Origin: Aquibium carbonis | Lineage (GTDB): Bacteria > Pseudomonadota > Alphaproteobacteria > Rhizobiales > Rhizobiaceae | NCBI RefSeq assembly: GCF_003970795.1 | Contig: NZ_RWKW01000002.1 | Coordinates: forward strand, 124,001 to 188,000 | Reading direction: 5' to 3' | Length of the DNA stretch: 64,000 nucleotides | Shown: positions 17,991 through 28,831 of the stretch, one piece after another | Numbering within the stretch: the stretch's first letter is position 1 | How the letters are laid out: each line of letters starts with the position of its first letter | Made by a program: the position numbers and the translations under genes | Notes under the pieces: model-generated | What the model saw: the letters and a program-made list of their open reading frames with translations, nothing else | The model's database searches: none | What the model was told of the DNA's origin: nothing

Positions 17991-18008
17991 TACCCATTTG
18001 CGTACCCA
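17991..18008 (+). repeat. right-end TACCCA boxes, candidate integrase arm sites
   Basis: TACCCA at 17991-17996 and 18003-18008 are 12 bases apart, the same spacing as at the left end. The joint sequence TACCCAtttGCGTACCCAGC matches the left-end copy at 18 of 20 positions. The boxes lie 74 bases inside attR and immediately upstream of the integrase start. Confidence 0.6.
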
Positions 18009-18082
18009 GCCAGTGCCCCACATCGCCATGAATTACAAGAACTATCTGATGCTACAATGCAATTTTCGGCTCAAGGATACTC

Positions 18083-18099
18083 CCCCCTCAGCTCCACCA
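18083..18099 (+). repeat. right attachment core, attR
   Basis: CCCCCTCAGCTCCACCA repeats the tRNA-Ala 3' end exactly. The rest of the tRNA is absent here, so this is the duplicated core made on integration, and 18100 is the return to the host chromosome. Confidence 0.9.
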
Positions 18100-18188
18100 A
18101 CGGATTTCTCACCACGCTCGCTCCGGATAGACGGTCAGATGCCCGTGACTGCACGCGGCGTCCGTGACAGCGCGTTTTTCGACCGGCG

Positions 18189-18845
18189 CTATCGACACTG
18201 GCGACGCGGGCCTCCCCCATACGGTTGGTACGAATTGTCCGAGGGACGATAGGACTGGTACCGATCGAAGCAGGACTGGACGTGGGAGGAAGGAAGACCA
18301 TAGGCTTGCGCGGACGCGGTCTCCTCGACATAGTCCTGCTGTCCGACATCCGAAACCGGCCCCCCTCCGTCGAGATAGGGAGAGATGCACTCCCGGCTGA
18401 CGCCCTGATAGGAGGTGTAGCGGTTGTCCTCGATGCGGTAAGACCGATAGCGGTCCGCGCACCATTGAACATGGGCAGTGCTCATGGAACGCGCCCCGGC
18501 GCGCTCGGCCTCGACCGACGCCGTTGCCTCTACGTCGACCGGCTGGACCGGATCAGAGCCAAGGTCGGCGGCCACTGGCTCGACCTGCTCGTCTATCGAC
18601 TGCACTCTGGGCTCGGCGCGGGCCGCCAGGTTCTGGTCAGAGACGGGTCGCGCCGGAAGACGTTCGAACGTCTGGTCCTCGGCCACCACGACCGGCTCCA
18701 TCGTCCAGACGCTGGCGCTTTCACGGTTCGGCTTCCAAACCGGCGTCGGCTCGGCGCTGAGGAAAAAGAACGCGGTGAAAAACCCCGCCCCATAGAGGCC
18801 GGTCGTCAAAACGACGGCGGCGAGGATAGCCAGAAGGTTTCTCAT
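18189..18845 (-). CDS. BA14K family protein with two BA14K-type repeats
   Basis: The 218-residue product has one N-terminal hydrophobic segment (about residues 4-29) serving as signal anchor and a long acidic, Pro-containing linker. Two copies of the BA14K motif follow: HVQWCADRYRSYRIEDNRY (near 125) and HVQSCFDRYQSYRPSDNSY (near 187), each with H-V-Q-x-C, D-R-Y-x-S-Y and D-N-x-Y. BA14K proteins of Brucella and relatives are envelope-located, immunoreactive and of unclear function. Most have one copy. The gene is the first host gene to the right of the island. Confidence 0.82.
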   Translation of the reverse strand: MRNLLAILAAVVLTTGLYGAGFFTAFFFLSAEPTPVWKPNRESASVWTMEPVVVAEDQTFERLPARPVSDQNLAARAEPRVQSIDEQVEPVAADLGSDPVQPVDVEATASVEAERAGARSMSTAHVQWCADRYRSYRIEDNRYTSYQGVSRECISPYLDGGGPVSDVGQQDYVEETASAQAYGLPSSHVQSCFDRYQSYRPSDNSYQPYGGGPRRQCR

Positions 18846-19010
18846 CCCTCATCCCTTTTGGTCGACACCCTGAAGGAATGCGGACGCGCCGAAGCGGTTC
18901 CGAAGCCGCCGGCCAGAAGAGACCCGCAACGGCGGCGCCACCGCGCAGGCCGGATTCCCCGCCCCCCGTCGAAGGACTGTGGGCCGTCCGCGAGGCGCCC
19001 GGCGCGGTCG

Positions 19011-19931
19011 TCAGCGGATGGGCGGCAAGGCCTCGAACACCGCATGCGGATCCTCGCGCAATCGGTGGACGGTATGGGCCTGCAACGCAGAGGTGACGTC
19101 GGCCGGCTCGCCGACGAGCCGTGAATGAGGGATCGGACGTCCAAAGGTGATCGTGAAACCGAACTTCTTCTTGTTCAGCAGTTCATGAAAGACGGTCATG
19201 TCCCGCAGTTCCGTCGAGTGCTTCGCCAGGAAATAGAACAGCCCGGAATTGCGCGCGGTGATATGCGCCGGCACGATCGGCACCTCGTAGCGCCGCGCCA
19301 GCGCCACGGCCGAACTCTGCCATGGGCGCTCGGTCAGATTGCCTTCGTTCCAGTAGGCAATCCGGCCCGAGGGAAAGAGCACCACCGCTCTCTCTTCGGC
19401 GAAAGCACGTGCAGTCATCGACAGTGTGTCGCGGCTCTTGGCATGCGACTTTTCGCCTGCGCGCCACTCGACCGGTATGATCAGGTCTCGAAACCCCGCG
19501 GCAACGCGCAAGGCATCGCGATTGGCAAAGATCGCCATGTCGGGACGATGGTTCTTCAAAGCGTCGAACACCGCGATGCCATCGGCGATGCCGGTGGGAT
19601 GATTCGGCGCCAGAATGAAGGCGCCCTGGACCGGCAGGTTCTCGGTGCCCGCCAGCGTGAGATCGAGCGACAGAAGGCTGCTCAGATACTGCATGGCCTC
19701 AAGGCCGGGCAACGGTGCAATGGCATCCGCCATCCGCACCGCTTCCTCGTAGCGGAAGATACGAAAGAGCAATGGCCGGATCATCGGCCACAACGGGTGC
19801 CGCGAAAGCTTCAGCGATCGCTCGTGAATCAACTGATCGATGACGTGAAGATCGCGCTTGCAAGCTTCACCGTAAAAGGCGCGCCCTCCGAGAAGACGGA
19901 AGATGGAAGACGACGACGTTTGCAGAGTCAT
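19011..19931 (-). CDS. PlsC-type 1-acylglycerol-3-phosphate acyltransferase-like protein
   Basis: The 306-residue protein carries the PlsC acyltransferase motifs: NHPTGIAD (NHx4D, catalytic His and Asp, at about residue 110), FANRDALR, LFPSGRIAYWNEGN (substrate-binding block) and VPIVPAHITARNS. It should transfer an acyl chain to a lyso-lipid at the inner membrane; the acceptor (lysophosphatidate, lyso-ornithine lipid or other) cannot be decided. It is about 110 bases downstream of lptE on the same strand, where holA often lies in rhizobia. Confidence 0.83.
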   Translation of the reverse strand: MTLQTSSSSIFRLLGGRAFYGEACKRDLHVIDQLIHERSLKLSRHPLWPMIRPLLFRIFRYEEAVRMADAIAPLPGLEAMQYLSSLLSLDLTLAGTENLPVQGAFILAPNHPTGIADGIAVFDALKNHRPDMAIFANRDALRVAAGFRDLIIPVEWRAGEKSHAKSRDTLSMTARAFAEERAVVLFPSGRIAYWNEGNLTERPWQSSAVALARRYEVPIVPAHITARNSGLFYFLAKHSTELRDMTVFHELLNKKKFGFTITFGRPIPHSRLVGEPADVTSALQAHTVHRLREDPHAVFEALPPIR

Positions 19932-20041
19932 GAGACATCTTCTCCGGTCGCACCCTGTGTCACCGATATCTGTGACGCAAGAATGACGACGATGGATTCA
20001 ACGCGGCAGACGCGAAGCCGTTCCCGACCATCGCCATGATC

Positions 20042-20605
20042 TCAAAGCCGCGCCAGATCCTGCATGACCGCCAGTTGCAGAAAGGCAGCGAGTTCGCGCG
20101 CGGCCCGATTTTCGGCATCGCGCGCCGCGCGCGAGGCAGCGAAAAGCTGCACTGGCCGGTCGAAGGCGGAGGTAGCGCTGCGAGTGCCTGTCGCCACAAC
20201 CTCGGTCGTGACCGGATCGACGAGCTTGTAGGAAGCCGTGAGCTTGACCACGCCGGCCGAAGACTCGTTGTCGCTTCTGCTGCGCTGCACGGTCGCCGTC
20301 TCGCTGTCCGTTCCGCGAACGTCGAGTTCCATCAGATAGCGCGGCGAAGCCGGCTGGCCGGCACCGCCGTTGAACGCGAAAATCAGGTGGTTGCGGACTT
20401 CCTGGGCCGTGCGGGTCTCAACCGCCTTCACGGCGATCGACGCGACACGGGCGGAGGGCTGGCCGGGCGCGAACGAAGCCGTGGCACCACCGTAGAGCGG
20501 TTGCACCGAGCAGGCCGACAACGCCAATACGGACGCGACCACGAAACCGGCGGCCACCCTGCAAAGGGTGCGACTAGCCGATACGACCGGATCAGATGAC
20601 GACAT
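20042..20605 (-). CDS. lptE: LPS-assembly lipoprotein LptE
   Basis: The 187-residue protein has a lipoprotein signal ([16 protein letters not shown], lipobox L-S-A-C) and then CSVQPLYGG, the hallmark of rhizobial LptE. LptE sits inside the LptD barrel in the outer membrane and helps lipopolysaccharide reach the surface. The start overlaps the 3' end of leuS by 14 bases, matching the conserved leuS-lptE order. Strands with [12 protein letters not shown] and [12 protein letters not shown] fit the family fold. Confidence 0.9.
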   Translation of the reverse strand: MSSSDPVVSASRTLCRVAAGFVVASVLALSACSVQPLYGGATASFAPGQPSARVASIAVKAVETRTAQEVRNHLIFAFNGGAGQPASPRYLMELDVRGTDSETATVQRSRSDNESSAGVVKLTASYKLVDPVTTEVVATGTRSATSAFDRPVQLFAASRAARDAENRAARELAAFLQLAVMQDLARL

Positions 20606-23237
20606 TGACGATCCTCTGCGGCACGACGATCACCTTTCGCGGAACCCTGCCCTCGAGCGCTTTCTGGACGACGTCGAGCGCCATCGCGGCGGCTTCGACG
20701 GCAGCTTGATCCGCGTCGCGGGCAATTGTCAAATCCGCCCGCTTTTTTCCGTTGATCTGAACCGGCAGCACGATCTCGTTGTCCACTGTCAGCGCCGGAT
20801 CGAAAGACGGCCAGGCACGCTCGGCCACCATACCCGATCCCCCGAGCGCGGCCCAGCATTCTTCCGCGAGATGCGGCATCATCGGCGAGATGATGGTGAC
20901 GAACATCTCCAGCGCTTCGCGTACGGCGCCTTTCAGCACGGCGTCGGCCCGGCCCTCGGCCACCGCCGTCAGCGGCGCCTGCAACTCGTTGACCAGCTTG
21001 TGCACGCGGGCGACTGCGTTGTTGAAGCCGAGGCGACCGATGTTGTCGCCGACCTGCATGACCGTGCGGTGGGCGGCGCGCGACACGGTGCCGGCCTCGC
21101 CATCATGCGCCGTGGCGGGCGCGACGCCTGAGAGTTCGGGCGCGGCCTCGCCGACCAGCCGCCAGATGCGCTGGACGAAGCGGTGCGCACCCTCGACGCC
21201 GGCCTCGGTCCAGATCACGTCGCGGTCGGGCGGCGAGTCCGACAGCATGAACCAGCGCGCGGTATCGGCGCCATAGGAGGCAATGATGTCGTCGGGATCG
21301 ACCACGTTCTTCTTCGACTTCGACATCTTCTCGATCGGGCCGATCTCGACCTCCTCGCCGGAGGAGACGAGCAGCGCGCGGCGGCGGCCGTCGGCCTCTT
21401 CCAGTCGGACCTCGGCGGGCGTCACGTAGGTGCCGTTTGCGCCTCTGCCGAGGCGGTAGGTCTCGTGCACCACCATGCCCTGCGTGAACAGGCCCTCGAA
21501 GGGCTCGTCGACGGCGTTGAGATGGCCGGTCGCCTTCATCGCCCGGGCAAAGAAGCGCGAGTAGAGCAGGTGCAGGATCGCGTGCTCGATGCCGCCGATG
21601 TACTGGTTGACCGGCAGCCAGCCGTTCGGCCCGTCGACGTGTGCGAGCGTCGTTGGCGCCTGCTCGTTCCACGGATCGGTAAAGCGGGCGTAGTACCAGG
21701 ACGAGTCGACGAAGGTGTCCATCGTGTCGGTGTCACGCCGCGCGGCATTGCCGCAAGTCGGGCAGGCGACATGCTTCCAGGTCGGGTGATGGTCGAGCGG
21801 ATTTCCCGGCTTGTCGAAAGTCACGTCGTTGGGCAGCACGACCGGCAACTGGTGGGCCGGCACCGGCACCGCGCCGCAGGCGTCGCAATGGATCACCGGG
21901 ATCGGGCAGCCCCAGTAGCGCTGACGCGAGATCAGCCAGTCTCGCAGGCGGAACTGCACCTTGCGCTCCGCCATGGGGCGGTTGCCGATCGTGATCGTCT
22001 CGAGGCGGGAGGCGACCTCCTCGAAGGCCTGTTTCGGCTTCATCCCGTCGAGAAAGCGCGAATTGATCATCACCCCGTCGTCGACATAGGCCTCGTCGAT
22101 CACCTGGAATGTCGCTGAGTCGGCGTCCTCGGGCATCACCACCGGCACGACGGGCAGGCCGTACTTGTTGGCGAAGTCGAGATCGCGCTGGTCGCCCGAC
22201 GGGCAGCCGAAGATGGCGCCGGTTCCGTAGTCCATCAGCACGAAGTTGGCGACGTAGACCGGCAGCGTCCAGCTCTCGTCGAAGGGGTGGACGACACGCA
22301 GGCCGGTGTCCATGCCCTTTTTCTCGGCGGTCTCCAGTTCGGCGGCGGACGTTCCCCGATGGCGCACTTCCTCGATGAAGGCGCCCAAGGCGGGGTTGTT
22401 TTCGGCCGCCTTGCGCGCCAGCGGGTGGTCGGCTGCGATGGCCATGAACGAGGCGCCGAAAATCGTGTCGGGACGGGTCGTGTAGACCTCCAGTTCGGTC
22501 TCGCCTTCGGGCGAGGTGTCCTTCGCCAGCGGCCAGCGGATCAACAGGCCTTCCGACCGGCCGATCCAGTTCGCCTGCATCAGCTTGACCTTGTCCGGCC
22601 AGCGGTCGAGCGTATCCAGCCCGTCGAGCAGGTCCTGGCTCATCGAGGTGATCTTGAAGAACCACTGCGTGAGATCGCGCTGTTCGACCAGTGCGCCCGA
22701 ACGCCAGCCCTTGCCGTCGATCACCTGTTCGTTGGCGAGCACCGTCATGTCGACCGGGTCCCAGTTGACCTTGGCGGACTTGCGCTCGACGAGGCCGGAT
22801 TGCCAGAAGTCGAGGAACATCCTCTGCTGGTGCCGGTAGTAGGACGGGTCGCAGGTGGCGAACTCGCGGTCCCAGTCGAGCGAAAGGCCCATCGTCTTCA
22901 ACTGGCCCTTCATCGTCTCGATGTTGGCATAGGTCCAGTCGCGCGGGTTGACCTTGTTGTCGCGCGCGGCGTTCTCGGCCGGCAAGCCGAAGGCGTCCCA
23001 GCCCATCGGGTGCAGCACGTTGCAGCCCATGGCGCGCTTGTAGCGAGCGACCACGTCGCCCATCGTGTAGTTGCGCACATGTCCCATATGGATGCGTCCC
23101 GACGGATAGGGGAACATCTCCAGCACGTAGTATTTCGGCCGCGGATCGTCGTTCTTCGTCCGGAACAGGCCGGCCTCGTCCCAGGCCTTCCGCCAGCGCG
23201 GCTCCGCCACGCGGGGATTGTATCGTTCGGTTGCCAT
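20592..23237 (-). CDS. leuS: leucyl-tRNA synthetase
   Basis: The 881-residue class I synthetase charges tRNA-Leu in the cytoplasm. The HIGH-type motif is HMGH at 50-53 ([19 protein letters not shown]). An editing domain with the conserved TTRPDT segment ([15 protein letters not shown]), a zinc-finger-like insertion (CDACG...CPTCG) and KMSKS near 634 follow. Length is normal. The ATG at 23237 begins [19 protein letters not shown] as in homologues; the frame is open 30 codons further up but not family-like. It is divergent from the YggS-type gene. Confidence 0.97.
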   Translation of the reverse strand: MATERYNPRVAEPRWRKAWDEAGLFRTKNDDPRPKYYVLEMFPYPSGRIHMGHVRNYTMGDVVARYKRAMGCNVLHPMGWDAFGLPAENAARDNKVNPRDWTYANIETMKGQLKTMGLSLDWDREFATCDPSYYRHQQRMFLDFWQSGLVERKSAKVNWDPVDMTVLANEQVIDGKGWRSGALVEQRDLTQWFFKITSMSQDLLDGLDTLDRWPDKVKLMQANWIGRSEGLLIRWPLAKDTSPEGETELEVYTTRPDTIFGASFMAIAADHPLARKAAENNPALGAFIEEVRHRGTSAAELETAEKKGMDTGLRVVHPFDESWTLPVYVANFVLMDYGTGAIFGCPSGDQRDLDFANKYGLPVVPVVMPEDADSATFQVIDEAYVDDGVMINSRFLDGMKPKQAFEEVASRLETITIGNRPMAERKVQFRLRDWLISRQRYWGCPIPVIHCDACGAVPVPAHQLPVVLPNDVTFDKPGNPLDHHPTWKHVACPTCGNAARRDTDTMDTFVDSSWYYARFTDPWNEQAPTTLAHVDGPNGWLPVNQYIGGIEHAILHLLYSRFFARAMKATGHLNAVDEPFEGLFTQGMVVHETYRLGRGANGTYVTPAEVRLEEADGRRRALLVSSGEEVEIGPIEKMSKSKKNVVDPDDIIASYGADTARWFMLSDSPPDRDVIWTEAGVEGAHRFVQRIWRLVGEAAPELSGVAPATAHDGEAGTVSRAAHRTVMQVGDNIGRLGFNNAVARVHKLVNELQAPLTAVAEGRADAVLKGAVREALEMFVTIISPMMPHLAEECWAALGGSGMVAERAWPSFDPALTVDNEIVLPVQINGKKRADLTIARDADQAAVEAAAMALDVVQKALEGRVPRKVIVVPQRIVNVVI

Positions 23238-23354
23238 GGCCGTGAATTCGCTCGATAAGGTGCGCAAATGTTTGGGCGGACCTTCACCACGGATCGCCTG
23301 AAGCGTCAACTCCGGGCCATGTCGCAAGCGGCCGAATCACGAGCGGAGAACCAT

Positions 23355-24017
23355 ATGGGAAACGCGGTCGACAGGCTGGGGGACGTCCGGCGGCGCATCG
23401 CCGCCGCCGAAGCTGAAGCCGGGCGCCCCGCCGGCGTCGTCACGCTCGTCGCGGTCTCGAAGACCTTCGACGCCGACGCGATCCGCCCCGTCATCGAGGC
23501 CGGCCAGCGCGTCTTCGGCGAAAACCGCGTGCAGGAGGCGCAGGGCAAGTGGCCGGCGTTGAAGGCGGAATTCCCCGATGTCGAACTGCACCTGATCGGG
23601 CCGCTGCAATCCAACAAGGCGAAGGAGGCGGTGGCGCTTTTCGACGTCATCGAGACGGTCGACCGCGAGAAGATCGCCGCGGAGCTGGCGAAGGAGATCG
23701 CAAGGCAAGGCCGGACGCCGCGCCTGTACGTCCAGGTCAACACCGGGCTGGAGGAGCAGAAGGCCGGCATCGACCCGCGCGAGGCGGTGGCCTTCGTGGA
23801 ACGCTGCCGCTCCGTCCACGGTCTGGCGATCGAAGGGCTGATGGCCATCCCGCCGGCGGACGAGAACCCCGGCCCTCACTTCGCGCTCCTGGAAAAGCTC
23901 GCGCGGGAAGCCAGCGTCGACAAGCTCTCCATGGGCATGTCGGGCGATTTCGAGACCGCCATCGCCTTCGGCGCGACCAGCGTCAGGGTCGGCAGTGCCA
24001 TCTTTGGAGGGCGATGA
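23355..24017 (+). CDS. YggS family PLP-binding homeostasis protein
   Basis: The 220-residue protein is of the single-domain alanine-racemase-fold family that binds pyridoxal phosphate and buffers its level (YggS/PLPBP). The PLP lysine is in TLVAVSKTFDADAI; FGENRVQEAQGKW, HLIGPLQSNKAKEAV, YVQVNTGLEEQKAGI and LSMGMSGDFETAIAFGATSVRVGSAIFG are family blocks. ATG at 23355 is chosen because GGAG lies six bases upstream; an ATG at 23319 is possible. The divergent leuS neighbour is usual in rhizobia. Confidence 0.92.
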   Translation: MGNAVDRLGDVRRRIAAAEAEAGRPAGVVTLVAVSKTFDADAIRPVIEAGQRVFGENRVQEAQGKWPALKAEFPDVELHLIGPLQSNKAKEAVALFDVIETVDREKIAAELAKEIARQGRTPRLYVQVNTGLEEQKAGIDPREAVAFVERCRSVHGLAIEGLMAIPPADENPGPHFALLEKLAREASVDKLSMGMSGDFETAIAFGATSVRVGSAIFGGR

Positions 24018-24054
24018 CGCGCCCTGAATGCAGGGTCCGACGCAGAGGCCTTTC

Positions 24055-24531
24055 ATGATGATCATGCGACCGCCGCTGGAAGTCGATATCGAGCCGCTGA
24101 CGGACCTCTGGCATTCCGGCTGGCTCGACGGTCACGAAGCCGTCGTTCCTGCGGCACTGGCGAGGTTGCGCACGCGCCGGAATTTTCGGGATCGGCTGCT
24201 CGCGCGATGGGACGGCCTTCGTATTGCCGGGCCGGCCGGGGCGCCGCTAGGATTCCACCTGGTCCTGGCGGACGAACTCAACCAGTTCTACGTTTCGGCA
24301 ACGGCGCGCGGTACCGGGCTCGCCTCGGCGATGATGGCTGATGCCGAGAGCGGGTTTCGTGCCGCGCGCATTCGCCGAGCGTGGCTTTCCTGTTCGATCG
24401 GCAACGAGCGCGCCGCGCGATTTTACGCCAAGGCGGGATGGGCAAGGGTCGGCGTCGAGACGATCGACTGCGAGACACCGGAAGGTCCGTTCCCGATCGG
24501 CGTGTGGCGATACGAACGCGAATGGACGTGA
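24055..24531 (+). CDS. GNAT family N-acetyltransferase
   Basis: The product, about 158 residues, has the GNAT acetyl-CoA loop RGTGLASAMM after the strand NQFYVSATA, and the C-terminal IGNERAARFYAKAGWARVG helix-strand. The N-terminus has IEPLTDLWHSGWLDGHEAVVP, common in this group. It lies about 40 bases after the YggS-type gene and may share its transcript. The substrate is unknown. The start could also be at 24028 or 24064. Confidence 0.8.
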   Translation: MMIMRPPLEVDIEPLTDLWHSGWLDGHEAVVPAALARLRTRRNFRDRLLARWDGLRIAGPAGAPLGFHLVLADELNQFYVSATARGTGLASAMMADAESGFRAARIRRAWLSCSIGNERAARFYAKAGWARVGVETIDCETPEGPFPIGVWRYEREWT

Positions 24532-24565
24532 TCCGCGCCGGCGCCGCTACGGTGAAGCTGCCCCC

Positions 24566-24618
24566 TCAATGCAGCACGAACTCCCCGTTGACGTTGCGCC
24601 ATTCGTTCGGCGCGACCA
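24566..24618 (-). pseudogene. 3' remnant of a second usg gene
   Basis: Read on the minus strand, these 53 bases encode LVAPNEWRNVNGEFVLH and a stop, the exact C-terminus of the intact usg product at 26296-26568 except Val for Ile. The two DNA copies differ at five of 53 positions, and four of those changes are silent. Homology stops abruptly at about 24618. The fragment and the intact gene end flank the transporter gene, which suggests that the transporter came in by recombination with a related usg allele. Confidence 0.8.
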
Positions 24619-24807
24619 GTGTTCAGGGTGAGGAGCGCGGGGAGCGGTGAGGAATTGCGGCGATCTGGTCTACTCGGGATTGGACACGCGCGGCGGAGCC
24701 CGCACAGGATCTGCCCGGTGCCCGCCGCAGCGCGATTTTCGCCGGCCTCAGGGAGCCGGACGGTTTTGCGCCCGTTTCGATGACTGAAGACGAAGAAGGA
24801 CGACGCC

Positions 24808-26289
24808 ATGAGCGACAGGGACCCCGCCAAGGACGCGCTTTCTCTGCGCCCGGTTCCGATCGGCGCCGGGCTGGCGCTCTTCGTCGGGCTCCTTTTGCTG
24901 CCGGCGCCGGAGGGTCTGTCGAGCGAGGCCTGGCGCGTGGTCGCGGTCGCCGCCCTGATGATCATATGGTGGATCACGGAGGCGATCCCCATTCCCGCCA
25001 CCGCGCTGATTCCTGTTGCGCTGTTTCCCACCCTGGGCATCACGTCAGCCTCGGCAGCGACCGCGCCCTATGGCGACCCGATCATCTTCCTGTTCATGGG
25101 CGGCTTCATCCTGGCGCTTGCCATGGAACGCTGGAACCTGCACCGGCGCATCGCGCTGCTGGTGGTCTCGCGCACGGGCCTGCGACAGGACAGGATCATC
25201 GGCGGCTTCATGCTTGCCACCGCCTTCTGCTCGATGTGGGTGTCGAACACCGCGACCGTGGTGATGATGCTGCCGGTAGCGGTTTCGGTCGTGGCGCTGG
25301 TCGGCCCCAGGGAAGGAGCAGGCTTCCCCGTGGCGTTGCTGCTCGGCGTCGCCTATTCGGCGTCGATCGGCGGCGTGGCGACGCTGATCGGCACCCCGCC
25401 CAACGCATTGCTGGCCGGCATGCTGAACCAGACCTACGGCTATGACATCGGCTTTGCCAACTGGATGATCGTCGGCCTGCCGATATCCATCGTCATGCTC
25501 GCGGTCAGCTGGGTCCTTCTCACCAGACGCCTCGACCGCCACGAGGTGGAAGGCGCAGACGACCTGTTCCGCACCGAACTGGGCAAACTCGGAGCCTGGA
25601 CGTCCCCCGAGGTGCGGGTGGGCGTCATCTTTCTCGCCACCGCCTCGGCGTGGATCTTCCGGACCTTGCTGCAAGACATCGTCCCGGGCCTCAACGACAC
25701 CTCGATCGCCATCGTTGCGGCACTGCTGCTCTTCCTCGTGCCGGCCGGCAACGGCGGCGGAACCGCGCTGATCGAATGGCGCAACGTGCTGCGTCTGCCG
25801 TGGGGCGTGCTCATCCTGTTCGGCGGCGGGTTGAGCCTCGCCTCGGCCGTGTCGGCCACCGGTCTCGACCGCTGGATCGGCGATCACCTGGGCATGGTGG
25901 CCGGAAACCTGCCGCTGATCGCGACGATCGCGATCTCGGCGCTCGTCATCCTGCTCCTGACCGAGTTTACCTCCAACACGGCCACGGCAGCGACGTTTCT
26001 GCCGCTGCTGGCCGCGCTTGCGATCTCGCTGGGCGAAAACCCGCTGATCCTGACGGTGCCCGCGGCGCTGGCGGCCTCGATGGCGTTCATGCTGCCGGTG
26101 GCGACGCCGCCCAATGCGATCGTCTTCGGCTCCGGCCATGTGACGATTGCGCAGATGGTGCGCGCCGGCATCTGGCACAATCTGGCCGGGCTGGTCGTGC
26201 TGGTGGTGCTTGCCTACGCCCTGCTCACCCTCTTCTTCGGCGTCTCCGCCGGAGAAACGCCCGACTGGGCCACGGGACAGGCCCGTTGA
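24808..26289 (+). CDS. SLC13/DASS family sodium:dicarboxylate symporter
   Basis: The 493-residue polytopic inner-membrane protein has the two Ser-Asn-Thr motifs of the divalent anion:sodium symporters: SMWVSNTATVVMMLP near residue 140 and TEFTSNTATAATFLP near 395. These lie in the re-entrant hairpins that bind sodium and the carboxylate. Other family blocks are IPIPATALIPVALFP, GGVATLIGTPPNA and MLPVATPPNAIVFGSG. Likely substrates are C4-dicarboxylates such as succinate, or related anions. It is flanked by a usg remnant and the real usg, which suggests insertion at this locus. Confidence 0.93.
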   Translation: MSDRDPAKDALSLRPVPIGAGLALFVGLLLLPAPEGLSSEAWRVVAVAALMIIWWITEAIPIPATALIPVALFPTLGITSASAATAPYGDPIIFLFMGGFILALAMERWNLHRRIALLVVSRTGLRQDRIIGGFMLATAFCSMWVSNTATVVMMLPVAVSVVALVGPREGAGFPVALLLGVAYSASIGGVATLIGTPPNALLAGMLNQTYGYDIGFANWMIVGLPISIVMLAVSWVLLTRRLDRHEVEGADDLFRTELGKLGAWTSPEVRVGVIFLATASAWIFRTLLQDIVPGLNDTSIAIVAALLLFLVPAGNGGGTALIEWRNVLRLPWGVLILFGGGLSLASAVSATGLDRWIGDHLGMVAGNLPLIATIAISALVILLLTEFTSNTATAATFLPLLAALAISLGENPLILTVPAALAASMAFMLPVATPPNAIVFGSGHVTIAQMVRAGIWHNLAGLVVLVVLAYALLTLFFGVSAGETPDWATGQAR

Positions 26290-26295
26290 ACGCCG

Positions 26296-26568
26296 TCAGT
26301 GCAGCACGAACTCACCGTTGACGTTCCTCCATTCGTTCGGCGCGATCAGGCGACGATGCGTGTAGCTGATCGAGTGGAGCGGCCCCTCGAGCTTCTGCTG
26401 CCAGAACTCGATGAAGCCGTGCAGCGCCGGGAACTTCGGCGCCAGATCGTAGTGCTGCCAGATGTAGGTCTGGAGGAGATGCGGATGGTCGGGCATGTGG
26501 TAGAGGATCTGCGCCGTCGTCAGGCCGTAGCCCGACAGCATCAGTTCCATTTCGGGAGCGTCACGCAT
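26296..26568 (-). CDS. usg: Usg family protein
   Basis: The 90-residue protein matches the small Usg family of alphaproteobacteria, whose name comes from a gene beside tryptophan biosynthesis loci. Typical blocks are LMLSGYGLTTAQILYHMPDH, LQTYIWQHYDLAPKFP, FIEFWQQKLEGPLHSI and APNEWRNVNGEF. The biochemical role is unknown. ATG at 26568 is chosen (MRDAPEMELML). The gene converges with the transporter, whose stop is six bases away, and is divergent from acs. Confidence 0.85.
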   Translation of the reverse strand: MRDAPEMELMLSGYGLTTAQILYHMPDHPHLLQTYIWQHYDLAPKFPALHGFIEFWQQKLEGPLHSISYTHRRLIAPNEWRNVNGEFVLH

Positions 26569-26875
26569 GGCAATCCTTTCGTTCAGAATCAGCCTCCACA
26601 CGGAAATTGTGCGGCGCGAAGCTTAATCGTCTATTGAAATTGTCGTGATCGACCGATAAATAACCTCGCGTTTTCAACTTGTTAGCAGCAAATCCGGACG
26701 ACTGCTGCCGCCTTGCGACACGAACCCCGAACCTTGGTGCGCTCACCATCAAAGGTCTAATGTTGTGGCGCAGCGCGAATTGATAATAATGCAACCGACG
26801 CAGCCGCCGGCCCAGGCGGCGCCGGCCGCCCGGAGGGGACCAGCCGGCCAGACACTGCCGGGAGGGGAAAACGAA
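26569..26875. other. divergent control region between usg and acs
   Basis: About 300 bases, AT-rich around 26620-26700, carry promoters for both genes. The one convincing signal is a sigma-70-type promoter pointing to acs at 26634-26662. A short GC-rich stretch (26800-26860) precedes the acs ribosome binding site. No reading frame is convincing. Confidence 0.45.
26634..26662 (+). promoter_or_regulatory. candidate sigma-70 promoter for acs
   Basis: TTGAAA at 26634-26639 and TAAATA at 26657-26662 are separated by 17 bases, in an AT-rich stretch. This would give a leader of about 205 bases before the acs start, which leaves room for a regulator site. Confidence 0.4.

Positions 26876-28831
<1,956 letters not shown>

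Larger units (their letters stand above)
5039..18099. mobile_element. integrative element in tRNA-Ala carrying a type I R-M operon
   Basis: The 13,061-bp segment is bounded by a 17-bp direct repeat of the tRNA-Ala 3' end. It carries a tyrosine integrase next to the right end, a serine recombinase, an hsdM-hsdS-x-hsdR-x operon, a glycosyltransferase and a ParB-like operon. Several stretches (7.3-8.1 kb, the variable parts of hsdS, both ends) are visibly richer in A and T than the flanks. No conjugation, relaxase, phage structural or replication genes are seen. It is therefore a genomic island that can perhaps excise but needs help to transfer. The serine recombinase may be from an older nested element. 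Confidence 0.88.
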
